In this document: piece by piece, positions 1-8,656 of the stretch
How positions within the stretch are numbered: position 1 is the first letter of the stretch
Layout of the letters: every line of letters starts with the position of its first letter
The notes under the pieces: model-generated
The model's database searches: none
Told to the model about the DNA's origin: nothing
The model's input: the letters and a program-made list of their open reading frames with translations, nothing else
Source: Parvibaculum indicum
Lineage (GTDB): Bacteria; Pseudomonadota; Alphaproteobacteria; Parvibaculales; Parvibaculaceae
Reading direction: 5' to 3'
Length of the DNA: 64,000 nt
NCBI RefSeq assembly: GCF_011762095.1
Contig: NZ_JAASQO010000001.1
Location: 124,001 to 188,000, forward strand
Position numbers and translations under genes: made by a program

Positions 1-1
1 C

Positions 2-1774
2 AAGGAAAGGTCGCGCGTGCTGGCGATCGGCTTTTCGTCCGGCGATGCGAAGCTGGCCGCGCAGGTGCCGAACAAGCTCGCCGAAATCTATGTCGGGCAG
101 CAGATCGCCGACCGCGAAAACCTGAACCGCGAAGCCACGAAATGGCTGGCTGGCCAGATCGAGCAATTGCGCGCCAAGGTGCAGGAGAGCGAAGCCAAGG
201 TCGAGGCGTTCCGGACGAAATCGGGGCTCTTCATCACCAATGGCTCCACCTTGCCGCGCCAGCAGCTCACCGACCTCAATTCGCAGCTCACCGTCGCGGA
301 GTCCGATCAGGCCGCCGCCCGCGCCAAGCTGCAGAACGCCCAGTCGCTGCTCGCCTCCGGCGGACAGGTCGAATCCGCCATCGACGTTCTCCAGTCGCCG
401 CTGATCCAGCAATTGCGCCAGCAGGAAGTGCGGCTCAAGGCGGAGATCGCGCAGCTTTCCGAGACGCTTCTGCCGACGCACCCGCGCATGCGCCAGATGC
501 AGGCCAATCTGGCCGACCTGGAATCCCAGATCCGCGTCGAAGTCCGCAAGATCGTCGAAGCGTTGCGCAACGAGGCTCGCGTGGCCGATGCGCGCGTCGC
601 CTCCCTGCGCTCCAGCCTGGCCCGCCTCAAGCAGCGCATGGGCCAGCTCAATCAGGACGAGGTGACGCTGCGCTCCCTCGAACGCGACGCGGCCAGCAAC
701 CGCAAATTGCTCGAAGACTTCCTGCAACGCTATCAGCAGGCCAATGCCCGCGCCGAAGCGGATGCGCGCACCGCCAATGCGCGTATCGTCTCGATGGCGC
801 AAACGCCAGCGGCGCCCTCCTATCCCAACACGGCGTCCTCGATCACCTTCTCGGTCGTGGCCTCGCTCATTCTGGCCATCATGGTGGCCTTCCTGATGGA
901 GGTTTTCTCCGCGGGCTTCCGCTCCGGCGAAGAGGCCGAGCGCATCACCGGCATGCCCTTCCTCGGGCTCGTGCCGGAACTGCCCGGATCGGGGAAGAAG
1001 TCGCCGCCCGCCGCCCACGTCATGCGCGAGCCCTTCGACCTCTATAGCGAGGCCATCCGCGCACTACAGGGCAATGTGCTGCTCGCCCGCGTCGGCGAAA
1101 GCCGCGCCCGCACCGTTCTCGTGACCTCCGCCCATGCCGGCGAAGGCAAGACCAGCACCGCGGCGAGCCTTGCCCGCGTCTTTTCCATGGGCGGGTATCG
1201 CACCATCGTGGTGGACGCCGATCTGCGCGCGCCCGGCATTCACGACGCGATGGGCCTTGCCGCCCAGCACGGCCTGTCCGATCTGCTGATGGGGCGCGTC
1301 CGCTTCGAGCATGTGATCCGCCAGGACATCATGAGCCCGGCCCATGTCATTCAGGCCGGCAGCCCGGTCGCGAACCCGACCGCCGCCATCGCCTCCTCGC
1401 AGATGCTCTGGGTGCTGAACGCATTGCGGCAGACATACGACATCGTCATCGTGGACTCGCCCGCCGCGCTGGCCGCCGCCGATGCGCAGGTCCTGTCCAA
1501 GATGACGGATGTGACCGTCCTCTCGGTTCGCTGGGCGTCCACCAGCCGCCGGGTCGTTGCGCGCGTTCTGAAGATGCTCTCGGCCGCGAGCAGCCGCCGG
1601 GTCGGCGTCCTGCTCACGCGCGTCGACATGCGCCGCTATCGCCGTTACAGCGAAACGGGCCTGGAATCATATCCGGCCCGTCCCGTAACGCCTCAATCGG
1701 CCCCTCGCCCCGCCGGCCGCCGCGCTTCCGCCGGAAACACCGGCGAACGCCCGATCCGACAGGCCGCTGAATAA
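2..1774 (+). CDS. Polysaccharide biosynthesis tyrosine autokinase (Wzc/ExoP-like), 5' truncated
   Basis: Chain-length and export regulator of exopolysaccharide synthesis in the inner membrane, fusing a Wzz-like periplasmic region to a cytoplasmic BY-kinase. The frame is open from base 2, so the N-terminus (first membrane helix) lies outside the window; the GTG at 17 is unlikely to be the true start. About 250 residues of periplasmic coiled coil come first, then a membrane segment near base 840-900 (SITFSVVASLILAIMVAFL). The kinase follows: Walker A GEGKT at about 1139-1153, Walker A' VVDADLR, and Walker B-like IVIVDSP. The C-terminal tail has only a few tyrosines (RRYRRYSETGLESY) rather than a dense cluster. 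It converges with the polysaccharide operon on the other strand. The family assignment is firm; the polymer is unknown. Confidence 0.9.
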   Translation, partial: KERSRVLAIGFSSGDAKLAAQVPNKLAEIYVGQQIADRENLNREATKWLAGQIEQLRAKVQESEAKVEAFRTKSGLFITNGSTLPRQQLTDLNSQLTVAESDQAAARAKLQNAQSLLASGGQVESAIDVLQSPLIQQLRQQEVRLKAEIAQLSETLLPTHPRMRQMQANLADLESQIRVEVRKIVEALRNEARVADARVASLRSSLARLKQRMGQLNQDEVTLRSLERDAASNRKLLEDFLQRYQQANARAEADARTANARIVSMAQTPAAPSYPNTASSITFSVVASLILAIMVAFLMEVFSAGFRSGEEAERITGMPFLGLVPELPGSGKKSPPAAHVMREPFDLYSEAIRALQGNVLLARVGESRARTVLVTSAHAGEGKTSTAASLARVFSMGGYRTIVVDADLRAPGIHDAMGLAAQHGLSDLLMGRVRFEHVIRQDIMSPAHVIQAGSPVANPTAAIASSQMLWVLNALRQTYDIVIVDSPAALAAADAQVLSKMTDVTVLSVRWASTSRRVVARVLKMLSAASSRRVGVLLTRVDMRRYRRYSETGLESYPARPVTPQSAPRPAGRRASAGNTGERPIRQAAE

Positions 1775-1793
1775 CGATCTCGCCGCCGCCGGA

Positions 1794-2702
1794 TCAGACC
1801 GGCTCCGCGTTCTTCCGCCCGAAGACGAGCGCCACGGCCTTGTCGCGATCGCCGACGAGCTTCTTGACCGCATCATAGGCGGGCCTCAGGACGCGATAGG
1901 CGGCGACCTTCACACCGTCCCAGAGCTTGTGCTCGCCGGGCTCGGCCTGCGGCAGGCCCAGCTTGCGCAGGACGGCATTCACATATTGCAGGCTGACGAA
2001 ATTCTCCGCCTCTTTCGTCATCCAGGTGATGGAGAAGGAAACGGAAACCTCTTCGCCGTTCTGCACCCAGTGAGGCGCCATGAGCGGCACGAAAATGCTG
2101 TCGCCCGGCTCCAGATGCTGGTGCAGCGCGCGGGCTTCGTATTCGTCCCGATAGGGAATGTTGCGGTGTTTCCCGGGATACATTTCCATGTGCTCGGCGG
2201 GCACGGTTTCGCGGTCCTTCTGGTCCCAGACCGACATGCGCTTGCTGCCGCGCACCTGAAGCAGGAAATTGAGTTCGGGATCGGTATGCATCGGCGTCAC
2301 ATTGCCCGGCGAGGTGACGAAGATGAAGGCCGCGCGCCGCATGGCACCGCCCATCGCGCCGCCGGTCTGCTCGGCGATCTCGTCGAGACAGGCATCGAGA
2401 AGCGCCTTGTATTCCGGATCGGTCCCGACATCCTTCAGCACCATCCAGGATTTCGCTTCCTCGATGCGGCGCACCGTTTCCTCCGCGCTCATGCCGTTGG
2501 CCGGCGTCAGCTTCGGATCCTGATTGGGCGCCACCTGGCCGTTCCACTCCACCTGATCGGCGGGAAGGTCTCCGGCAAGTTTTGCCAGACGGTCGAGCTG
2601 AAAGAGCGGATGAGACGCCAGATCGTGCTTAAGGCGAAAGCTCTTCGTCGGCATCGTTTCGCCGACGGCATCCTTTTCAACGATTTCAATTAGCCGTGCC
2701 AT
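1794..2702 (-). CDS. Cupin-like / JmjC-fold protein of the polysaccharide operon
   Basis: A 302-residue protein with a double-stranded beta-helix core. Visible iron-site candidates are HTD in 'TPMHTDPELNFLLQV' (His-x-Asp) and a later His in 'PLMAPHWVQNG', the pattern of JmjC/cupin_8 Fe(II) dioxygenases. A 2-oxoglutarate-dependent hydroxylase role is inference; no substrate can be read. The ATG has a near-perfect Shine-Dalgarno (AAGGAGGTG four bases upstream), and the first 17 bases overlap the end of the preceding acetyltransferase gene, so the two are probably translationally coupled. It is the last gene of a four-gene minus-strand operon. Database names such as 'transcriptional regulator, cupin' are possible but I see no DNA-binding domain. 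Confidence 0.75.
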   Translation of the reverse strand: MARLIEIVEKDAVGETMPTKSFRLKHDLASHPLFQLDRLAKLAGDLPADQVEWNGQVAPNQDPKLTPANGMSAEETVRRIEEAKSWMVLKDVGTDPEYKALLDACLDEIAEQTGGAMGGAMRRAAFIFVTSPGNVTPMHTDPELNFLLQVRGSKRMSVWDQKDRETVPAEHMEMYPGKHRNIPYRDEYEARALHQHLEPGDSIFVPLMAPHWVQNGEEVSVSFSITWMTKEAENFVSLQYVNAVLRKLGLPQAEPGEHKLWDGVKVAAYRVLRPAYDAVKKLVGDRDKAVALVFGRKNAEPV

Positions 2703-3975
2703 GTTCCACCTCCTTGCGGATCATGTGATAGATGCGCTTGGCCCGTTCCCGGAGCATGGTTGCGCATGTCGTCATGGTTGAAAGGAAAGGGACCGCGGCC
2801 TGGCTGAGCCTGTGGTCCGTCCCGACGATGACGGAACGCATGACGCGACGCTCCGCCCAGATGTGATCGATCATCGGATGATCGGGAATGGCGCAGGAAT
2901 CGACCCAGTCGAAACGCGGATCGTCGAGCAACATGGCGCCGCCCCGCATCATGAGCTGCGCGCCGGGAGAGAACCGGGCGTAATCCTCGTCAAAGGCGAT
3001 CTTGAAGGTGTAGAGGCCGCGCCCCGCGCGAAAGCTCGCCAGCATGGCGATCGGCGCGCCGTCCACCGTCAGTTCGAGACAATGCAGCTTGTCCTGGGCC
3101 CGGGCGCCCTTGCAGATCTCCGTAAAGAAGGCCCGTTCGCCCGGCACGACCTTGAGCGCCGTGCCGCGCTGTCCTTTCCAGCCCTTCGCCTCGAGCGTGA
3201 GAAAGCGATCCAGCCAGCCGTCGAAATCCGACGCGGCATCATGCGCGACAAGCTGCACATCGCCTTCTTCCGACAGCCGGTTCCAGAGCCGTCCGTATTC
3301 CTTGCGCTTCTTCTTGCGCATGGTCTTCGTGAAATAGTCCGCGCCCTTGAAGTCGGATTGCAGAAAGGCCCGCTCGTGCCGGTCGGTTTCGCGCAAAGGC
3401 AGGCTGCGTTCCGCGACCACCTCATCGAGAGCCGCCGAGAACGCCCCGTCGCCCTGGCAGAGCGGAAATTCGACCGCGACGGCGCCGCACTGACCGGCAA
3501 AGGCAAGGAAACGCGCCAGCGCCTGTTTCTCCCGGCCCGCCCGCAGCAAGGGGGTCGCGATGTAGCTGTGAAGATGCGTCCAGACCTGCCAGACGGGAAG
3601 CGGAACGCCGAAACGCCCGCGCAGGGAGCGATAGGGAAACGCGCCGAGAAGCACACGCTGGCCCGCCCCGTCCGCATCGCTCCAGACAAGCGCGATCTCG
3701 ACGTCCTTCCCGCCCGCAAGATGACGCATCGACGACGCCAGCGTCGCGCTTTCGAACTGCGTATTCGTATCCGTCGCCCGCTCGCCAAGCGCATCGATTT
3801 CGGCGGCATAGGGCGACAGCGCATCGGCGCTTTCCAGCACGACGACATCCGCCTCGGGCGGCGCATCGTGCAGATAGCGCGCCGCATGAAGCAGCCGCTC
3901 GACCGTCAGCACGGGCTCGTCCGTCCTCCCGTCCCGCGTCTTGATCCTGCCGATATTGGTACGAATGCCGGTCAT
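2686..3975 (-). CDS. GNAT-fold acyltransferase, CelD/BcsL family
   Basis: A 429-residue protein whose second half matches the Acetyltransf_6 (CelD/BcsL, FemAB-like) fold: a basic 'KTMRKKKRKEYGRLWNRL' helix, then 'WKGQRGTAL' and a C-terminal 'YTFKIAFDEDYARFSPGAQL' strand-helix typical of the acyl-CoA site. Enzymes of this type are found in exopolysaccharide and cellulose loci, where they probably acylate sugars or polymer precursors in the cytoplasm. The start ATG has a G-rich ribosome site and lies one base after the flippase stop, showing co-transcription. Related in fold to the product at 5411-6706, so the operon carries two such enzymes. Substrate unknown. Confidence 0.8.
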   Translation of the reverse strand: MTGIRTNIGRIKTRDGRTDEPVLTVERLLHAARYLHDAPPEADVVVLESADALSPYAAEIDALGERATDTNTQFESATLASSMRHLAGGKDVEIALVWSDADGAGQRVLLGAFPYRSLRGRFGVPLPVWQVWTHLHSYIATPLLRAGREKQALARFLAFAGQCGAVAVEFPLCQGDGAFSAALDEVVAERSLPLRETDRHERAFLQSDFKGADYFTKTMRKKKRKEYGRLWNRLSEEGDVQLVAHDAASDFDGWLDRFLTLEAKGWKGQRGTALKVVPGERAFFTEICKGARAQDKLHCLELTVDGAPIAMLASFRAGRGLYTFKIAFDEDYARFSPGAQLMMRGGAMLLDDPRFDWVDSCAIPDHPMIDHIWAERRVMRSVIVGTDHRLSQAAVPFLSTMTTCATMLRERAKRIYHMIRKEVEHGTAN

Positions 3976-3976
3976 G

Positions 3977-5407
3977 TCAGACCCCCCGCTTCAGGCCGAC
4001 GAAACGGGCAAGGCTTCCCGCTCCCACGAATGACGAAATCCCCAGCCGGCGTTTCACGATGACGCAGAGCCCTATGGAGGTGAGCGTCACCGAGGCCGAG
4101 GTGGCGACAGCCGCCCCCTCGAGACCGAAGCGGGGAATGAGAAGGATGTTGAGCGCGATATTGCACAGCGCCGCGGCGCCATAGGCCCAGGCGGTCGCCT
4201 TCTGATGGCCGGTCATGTTCAGCACATGCTCGGTCGGACCGAAGGCGGCATGCGCCAGAAAGCCGATCATCAGGATCCAGAGCACCGGCGCGCCGTCGCG
4301 GAATTCCGGCCCGAAGAAGCCGAGCGCAAACTCGCCGAACACAAGCAGGCCGAGAGCGGCGACGAGCGTCGGCCAGAACACCGAATGCACCACGCCCCGC
4401 ATCAGCTTCTGCAACTCCGCATGTTTGCCGGAGGCATGAAGCTCGGCGAATTTCGGCGCCGCCGGCGCGGCGAAAGCGAAATAGATGAAGCTCATCAGAT
4501 TGGCGATGCGCGTCGCGGCGAAATAGATCCCCACCTTGTCCGGATCGACATAGCGGCCCAGCAGAACGATGTCGGTATTGGAGAGGACGAGATAGAACCC
4601 CTCGACCAGCACCAGCGGCACGGACGCCATCCACCAATGTTTGAGATGATAGACCGGCCGCGCCGACGGCACGTTGTCCCGCACGCGGCGCATCAGCAGG
4701 ACGCGCTGCAGGATGAGCGCCAGCATGGTCGCGCCGAGCGCACCGGCGATGACATTGAGGCCCGTCGGCTCGAACCCGGCCAGAAGGATGCCGCCTGCGG
4801 CGAGCACGATGCCGAGCGGCCGGAACACATAGGTCGGCAGATAGGCGAGATTGACCCAGCCAAAGGCGCGCGCGGCGCCTTCCTGCCAGTCCATCAGCGC
4901 AAAGCCGGGTACGCAGAGAAGCCCTACAAGGAGCGGCAGCAGAAAATAGCCGTCGATCACGCCGCGAAGCGCATAGAGAAGACCGCTGCCGAGAAGCACC
5001 GCCCCGAGCGACAGCGCCATCACCACATACCAGGAGGCGCGCAGCATGCCTGCGAGACGGCGCCATTTTTCCCGCGCCCGGTAATCCGGCACGAAACGCA
5101 GCACCGAAGTCCCGAACCCCATGGGCACGATGATGCCCAGAACGATCACCCAGACCCAGACATAGGAAAAAATGCCGTACTGGAACGCGCCCATCCAGCG
5201 CGCGAGCAGGATCTGGCTGGCCAGCCCGATCACCGCGCCCAGAACGCGGATACCCATGACGAAAGCGGCCCCGCGAAGGACGCCCGAAATGTCGCCCTCG
5301 CGCATTTTGGCGAGAAGCCCCGTCAGCAGAGCGGAAACGCCGCCCTGCTCAGGCTTGTCGTCATTCTGTGCGACAGCCGTGGGTTCCGCCGCTTGGGTCA
5401 TTGCCAT
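3977..5407 (-). CDS. Polysaccharide flippase, Wzx/MATE-type (oligosaccharide transporter)
   Basis: A 476-residue polytopic membrane protein with about 12-14 hydrophobic segments, for example around 'VMGIRVLGAVIGLASQILLA' at the N-terminus and 'AAALCNIALNILLIPRFGLE' near the C-terminus, the layout of the polysaccharide transporter (PST/Wzx) family. It would flip lipid-linked repeat units across the inner membrane. The N-terminal 40 residues are hydrophilic. Two in-frame ATGs (5407 and 5401) are possible; the second has the better spacing to the TGAGG ribosome site. Three bases separate it from the upstream acetyltransferase and one base from the downstream one. Confidence 0.88.
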   Translation of the reverse strand: MAMTQAAEPTAVAQNDDKPEQGGVSALLTGLLAKMREGDISGVLRGAAFVMGIRVLGAVIGLASQILLARWMGAFQYGIFSYVWVWVIVLGIIVPMGFGTSVLRFVPDYRAREKWRRLAGMLRASWYVVMALSLGAVLLGSGLLYALRGVIDGYFLLPLLVGLLCVPGFALMDWQEGAARAFGWVNLAYLPTYVFRPLGIVLAAGGILLAGFEPTGLNVIAGALGATMLALILQRVLLMRRVRDNVPSARPVYHLKHWWMASVPLVLVEGFYLVLSNTDIVLLGRYVDPDKVGIYFAATRIANLMSFIYFAFAAPAAPKFAELHASGKHAELQKLMRGVVHSVFWPTLVAALGLLVFGEFALGFFGPEFRDGAPVLWILMIGFLAHAAFGPTEHVLNMTGHQKATAWAYGAAALCNIALNILLIPRFGLEGAAVATSASVTLTSIGLCVIVKRRLGISSFVGAGSLARFVGLKRGV

Positions 5408-5410
5408 TCC

Positions 5411-6706
5411 TCAGGCCGATACAGCCGCGGCTCGCCCGAAAGTCAGCATCGACCGGCAGGAGCGCAACTTGAGATAGGCATTGCAGAATAGCGGCGTCTT
5501 CTTGACGAACCGTTTCAGCCAGATGAGCCCCCGGGCGGGAAACGCAGCAATCGTCCCCCGTACGCCCTGCGCGTCGAAGTGGTTGTAGAGATACTGCGTA
5601 TTTTCGCACCAGGTGGCCTTGTAGGCCTCGTCGCCCATGGTGAAATCGAAAACCGTGTGATCGGTATCGATGGCGTGCTTCATGAGTTCCATCTGCTGGA
5701 CGACGCCGGGACCGAAGCGGGCCGCCTCGGACGCCTCGTCATAGCTGGCGAGAAGGTCGTAGAAGCGGCCTCCGAAACTCACGCAGAGATTGGCCGCCAC
5801 GATGTCGTCGCCCACCGTCAGGGAGGAGACACAGGCGATATCGCTGTCGGCATCCGTTGCCAGCGCCTTGTAAAAGTCGCGATAGCCGGGACGGTCGAAG
5901 ATATTGGCGACGCCCATCCGCGCGAAGCTGCGGGCTTTCTGCGCCATCAGCGCTTCGATGGTCTCGACTTTCGCGCCGTCCTCGTCATGCATCGCAAAGG
6001 CGATCTCGCCAAGTTCACCCATCCGGCGGCGCTTCTGCCGGTCGCGCTTTTTGCTGCTCTTGGACCGTTTGGCGTCGTAATAGCTGTCCCAATCGGCCAT
6101 CAGGGTCGTGGAGTGAGAAGCGCAGTTATGCTCGCTCAGGCCGCCAAGTTCCATGAAGGGATTGGCCTGTTCGCCGGTCCGCCGGGTCATCCGGTTGAGC
6201 GCGACGAGGTGATGCTTCGGCAAAAGCGCGCGCACGTCTTCCCAGAGAGCCGGAAACTGGCCCGGCCGCACCTGACGGGCAAAATTCTTCGCAAGGATGG
6301 GCCCGGGATATTCGGCCAGTTCGCCGCCCAGCCAGACGAGCTTCCGGGCCAACAGATTGCCCTCGATCGCCATGGGGAAAAGAAAGAGCGCCTCGCCCGA
6401 TGCATCCCAACCGACGACGATCTGCGGACGAACCCCGCGCAGCGCGCCGATATGGCGCGTCCAGTTGGAAAGCCAGGCATAAGTCTGGAAAACGCTGCAA
6501 TCGCCCTCTTCTTCGAGCTGCTGCCAGACTTCCCGAACCTCGGCGAGATCTTCATGGACCGAAAGCAGAACCCGCGGCTTCACGGCGGCCCACGGCCCCT
6601 GAATGACCTCGCCTTCGGCGGCAAGGCCCGCTTTTTCGTGCAATTCCTCCCGGCCGATGGGCCGGGCTGACGGAAACTCCTCGAACTGCGACTTAATCTG
6701 GGTCAT
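5411..6706 (-). CDS. GNAT-fold acyltransferase, CelD/BcsL family (second copy)
   Basis: A 431-residue Acetyltransf_6 protein: a central basic segment 'KRSKSSKKRDRQKRRRMGEL', then 'ARFGPGVVQQMELMKHAID' and 'VFDFTMGDEAYKATWCEN', the C-terminal pattern shared by CelD/BcsL enzymes. I start it at the ATG at 6706 because a GAGG ribosome site lies six bases upstream; the frame stays open another 285 bases, but that extension is arginine- and proline-rich without any domain. First gene of the minus-strand polysaccharide operon and divergent from the deacetylase. It probably adds an acyl group to a polysaccharide precursor; the substrate is unknown. Confidence 0.82.
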   Translation of the reverse strand: MTQIKSQFEEFPSARPIGREELHEKAGLAAEGEVIQGPWAAVKPRVLLSVHEDLAEVREVWQQLEEEGDCSVFQTYAWLSNWTRHIGALRGVRPQIVVGWDASGEALFLFPMAIEGNLLARKLVWLGGELAEYPGPILAKNFARQVRPGQFPALWEDVRALLPKHHLVALNRMTRRTGEQANPFMELGGLSEHNCASHSTTLMADWDSYYDAKRSKSSKKRDRQKRRRMGELGEIAFAMHDEDGAKVETIEALMAQKARSFARMGVANIFDRPGYRDFYKALATDADSDIACVSSLTVGDDIVAANLCVSFGGRFYDLLASYDEASEAARFGPGVVQQMELMKHAIDTDHTVFDFTMGDEAYKATWCENTQYLYNHFDAQGVRGTIAAFPARGLIWLKRFVKKTPLFCNAYLKLRSCRSMLTFGRAAAVSA

Positions 6707-6870
6707 CGGAGGCCTCGTTGAGATGCGTCGTTTTGAAACGTTCGTTTTCTTTCGGCGCAGTTTCGGAAAGGATTTCTCAATTCCGGACATGCACTCTGTT
6801 TGCTGCATGAGGTTTGCAAACGGCGTGCAATATCCCGTCGAAAAGTCGGGATTTAGCGGATCAAGGTGAA
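6707..6870. promoter_or_regulatory. Divergent promoter region of the polysaccharide locus
   Basis: A 164-base region between the divergent acetyltransferase and deacetylase genes must hold promoters for both. It is more AT-rich than its surroundings. It contains two copies of GTTTGC (near 6798 and 6812) and an inverted repeat ATCCCG-9 nt-CGGGAT at 6832-6852, just upstream of the AAGGTG ribosome site of the deacetylase. The last could be an operator or a leader hairpin. I could not assign clear -35/-10 boxes. Confidence 0.4.
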
Positions 6871-7965
6871 ATGGCCGATACAGACGCAGGCGTGGCGGCC
6901 CCCGTGGCAAGGGGGCCCGCCCCCGAGCCCTCCCTGATGAGAACGGGGTTGCTGGCGATCCACGCCCTGCGCGGCCACCGCATGGCACCACGCTTCCTTT
7001 CGGGCCTCGGGGTCATTTTCATGCTGCATCGGGTGCGGCCCGAAAGCACGGCGCCCTTCCAGCCGAACCGGCTGCTGGAGATCACCCCCGATTTTCTGGA
7101 CGAGACGATCCGCCTGGTGAAACGGCTCGGCTATGACTGCGTCGACCTCGACGAGGCCGCCCGCCGCATCGAAACCGGCCATGAACGGAAATTCGCCGCC
7201 TTCACGCTGGATGACGGTTACCGGGACAATTTCACCGAGGCCCTGCCCGTCTTCGAGCGCCACGAAACCCCTTTCACCGTCTATCTGGCGACCGACCTGC
7301 CCGACGGAAAGGCGGACCTCTGGTGGATCACGCTCGAGAACGTCATCGGCACGGCAAGGCAGATCACGATGGAGCTGGAGGGAAAGCCGGTCGTCATCCC
7401 GACCGCGACCACGGACGACAAGAAGGCCGCCTGGCAGACGATCTACTGGAGCCTGCGCAAAAGGCCGGAAAGCGAGATGCGGGCCGTCATCGCCGCGCTC
7501 GCGGAGCAGCACAATGTTCCGGTGGCCTCCATCGCAAAAGATGCCGCCATGAGCTGGGACGAGCTGCGCAGCCTCGCGCGCCATCCGCTGGCCCGCATCG
7601 AGGCGCATACGGCGGGACACTTCGCCCTGTCCGGCCTGACGGACGCGGCGGCGCGCGCGGAAGTCGAGCGCGGCCTTGCCCGCCACGAGGCCGAACTCGG
7701 CAAGCGCCCGACGCATTTCTCCTATCCCTATGGCGATCACGGCTCGGCGGGCGAGCGCGATTTCCGGCTGATCGCCGAGATGGGCTTTCGCACCGCGACC
7801 ACCACGCGCAAGGGCCTCATCCAGCCCCGGCACCGCGACAGGATGTGCGCATTGCCCCGGCTCTCGCTCAACGGGGAATTTCAGGACATACGAATGGTGG
7901 AGACGCTGCTGAGCGGCCTGCCCTTCGCGCTCGGCAAGCCGATCGCTTCCATGGGGATCGACTAG
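6871..7965 (+). CDS. Polysaccharide deacetylase (NodB/CE4 family)
   Basis: A 364-residue protein starting at ATG 6871 behind AAGGTG; an upstream in-frame extension to 6814 lacks a ribosome site. The NodB homology region is clear: 'AAFTLDDGYRDNFTEALPVF' has the catalytic/metal Asp pair, 'RIEAHTAGHFALSGL' supplies the His pair (HTAGH), and 'HFSYPYGDHGSAGERDF' is the later motif. The N-terminal 'IFMLHRV' is typical of deacetylases in exopolysaccharide loci. It would remove N- or O-acetyl groups from a polysaccharide or its precursor. No classic signal peptide is visible, so a cytoplasmic role or an uncleaved export signal is possible. It overlaps the convergent small membrane protein gene by 4 bases. 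Confidence 0.87.
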   Translation: MADTDAGVAAPVARGPAPEPSLMRTGLLAIHALRGHRMAPRFLSGLGVIFMLHRVRPESTAPFQPNRLLEITPDFLDETIRLVKRLGYDCVDLDEAARRIETGHERKFAAFTLDDGYRDNFTEALPVFERHETPFTVYLATDLPDGKADLWWITLENVIGTARQITMELEGKPVVIPTATTDDKKAAWQTIYWSLRKRPESEMRAVIAALAEQHNVPVASIAKDAAMSWDELRSLARHPLARIEAHTAGHFALSGLTDAAARAEVERGLARHEAELGKRPTHFSYPYGDHGSAGERDFRLIAEMGFRTATTTRKGLIQPRHRDRMCALPRLSLNGEFQDIRMVETLLSGLPFALGKPIASMGID

Positions 7966-8240
7966 TCGGAAGCCCGGCTGCCATCCGTCGCCGCGGACGA
8001 ATCACCCGAGCGCGTATTTTGCCGCCACCGCCCCCATCGGACCTCGACCTTCCGGCGAAAACGCCTCACCGGGTGGAAATCCACCGACAGGATGATGATG
8101 CCCAGCGGAATCATCCAGAAGCCGAGAATCGGGAGAAAGCCGAGGACGCCTCCGAATATCAGGGCAATACCGGCGATTGTCCGGGTCAGCGGCGTACCCG
8201 GAGCCTTGAATTCCCTGTTGCCAAGACGCACACGCGCCAT
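7962..8240 (-). CDS. Small two-helix membrane protein (PGPGW-like)
   Basis: A 92-residue protein with a hydrophobic block 'AGIALIFGGVLGFLPILGFW' followed by 'MIPLGIIILSVDF' and then an Arg-rich cytoplasmic tail 'HPVRRFRRKVEVRWGRW'. This layout resembles the PGPGW-type putative transmembrane family, but the defining motif is not exact. I use ATG 8240 instead of a TTG at 8264. Function unknown. Its 3' end overlaps the convergent deacetylase gene by 4 bases, so it does not belong to the polysaccharide operon. Confidence 0.6.
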   Translation of the reverse strand: MARVRLGNREFKAPGTPLTRTIAGIALIFGGVLGFLPILGFWMIPLGIIILSVDFHPVRRFRRKVEVRWGRWRQNTRSGDSSAATDGSRASD

Positions 8241-8412
8241 TTTCCCGTCCCGGTTTCTGCTCAAAGCCGGAAATCCCCGGCACTGCCTGCTCTAAATAGA
8301 TATCCAAGATGTCGATTGTAAGGAATTTCGGTTGGCAGCCCGCCAACGCTTTTGCTATATGCAGCCTTCATCGACGCGCGGCGGCAAGCAGTCCGGACGT
8401 GTGCCGATCTGA

Positions 8413-8487
8413 TCCCCGGTAGCTCAGTGGTAGAGCAACCGGCTGTTAACCGGTTGGTCGCTGGTTCGAATCCGGCCCGGGGAGCCA
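8413..8487 (+). tRNA. tRNA-Asn (anticodon GUU), CCA encoded
   Basis: Full cloverleaf: acceptor TCCCCGG (8413-8419) pairs with CCGGGGA (8477-8483); D arm GCTC/GAGC; anticodon stem ACCGG/CCGGT around loop CTGTTAA with GTT at 8445-8447; T arm GCTGG-TTCGAAT-CCGGC. Discriminator G at 8484 and CCA at 8485-8487 are encoded. Confidence 0.97.
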
Positions 8488-8492
8488 TTTTG

Positions 8493-8530
8493 AAGCCACG
8501 GTGCAGTCTCTGCGCCGTGGCTTTTTCTTT
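8493..8530 (+). terminator. Rho-independent terminator after tRNA-Asn
   Basis: A 9-bp stem AAGCCACGG (8493-8501) / CCGTGGCTT (8515-8523) with a 13-base loop is followed by a run of T (CTTTTTCTTT). It sits nine bases after the tRNA 3' end, so it would terminate the tRNA transcript. Confidence 0.85.
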
Positions 8531-8656
8531 CCGTCTCCGTCACCATATCCAAAAGACCTGCTGAACCGTGCCCGTCCCCGGTTCGTAACAAAGGCGTGGC
8601 CCGATCAGCCCTGTCATTCATTTCGATGACCGGAGCAAGGAGGAGGTTCCGACGCC

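Noticed and set aside
6707-6991. N-terminal extension of the second CelD-type protein.
   Set aside because: Overlaps the divergent promoter region and the deacetylase gene; the ATG at 6706 has a good ribosome site.
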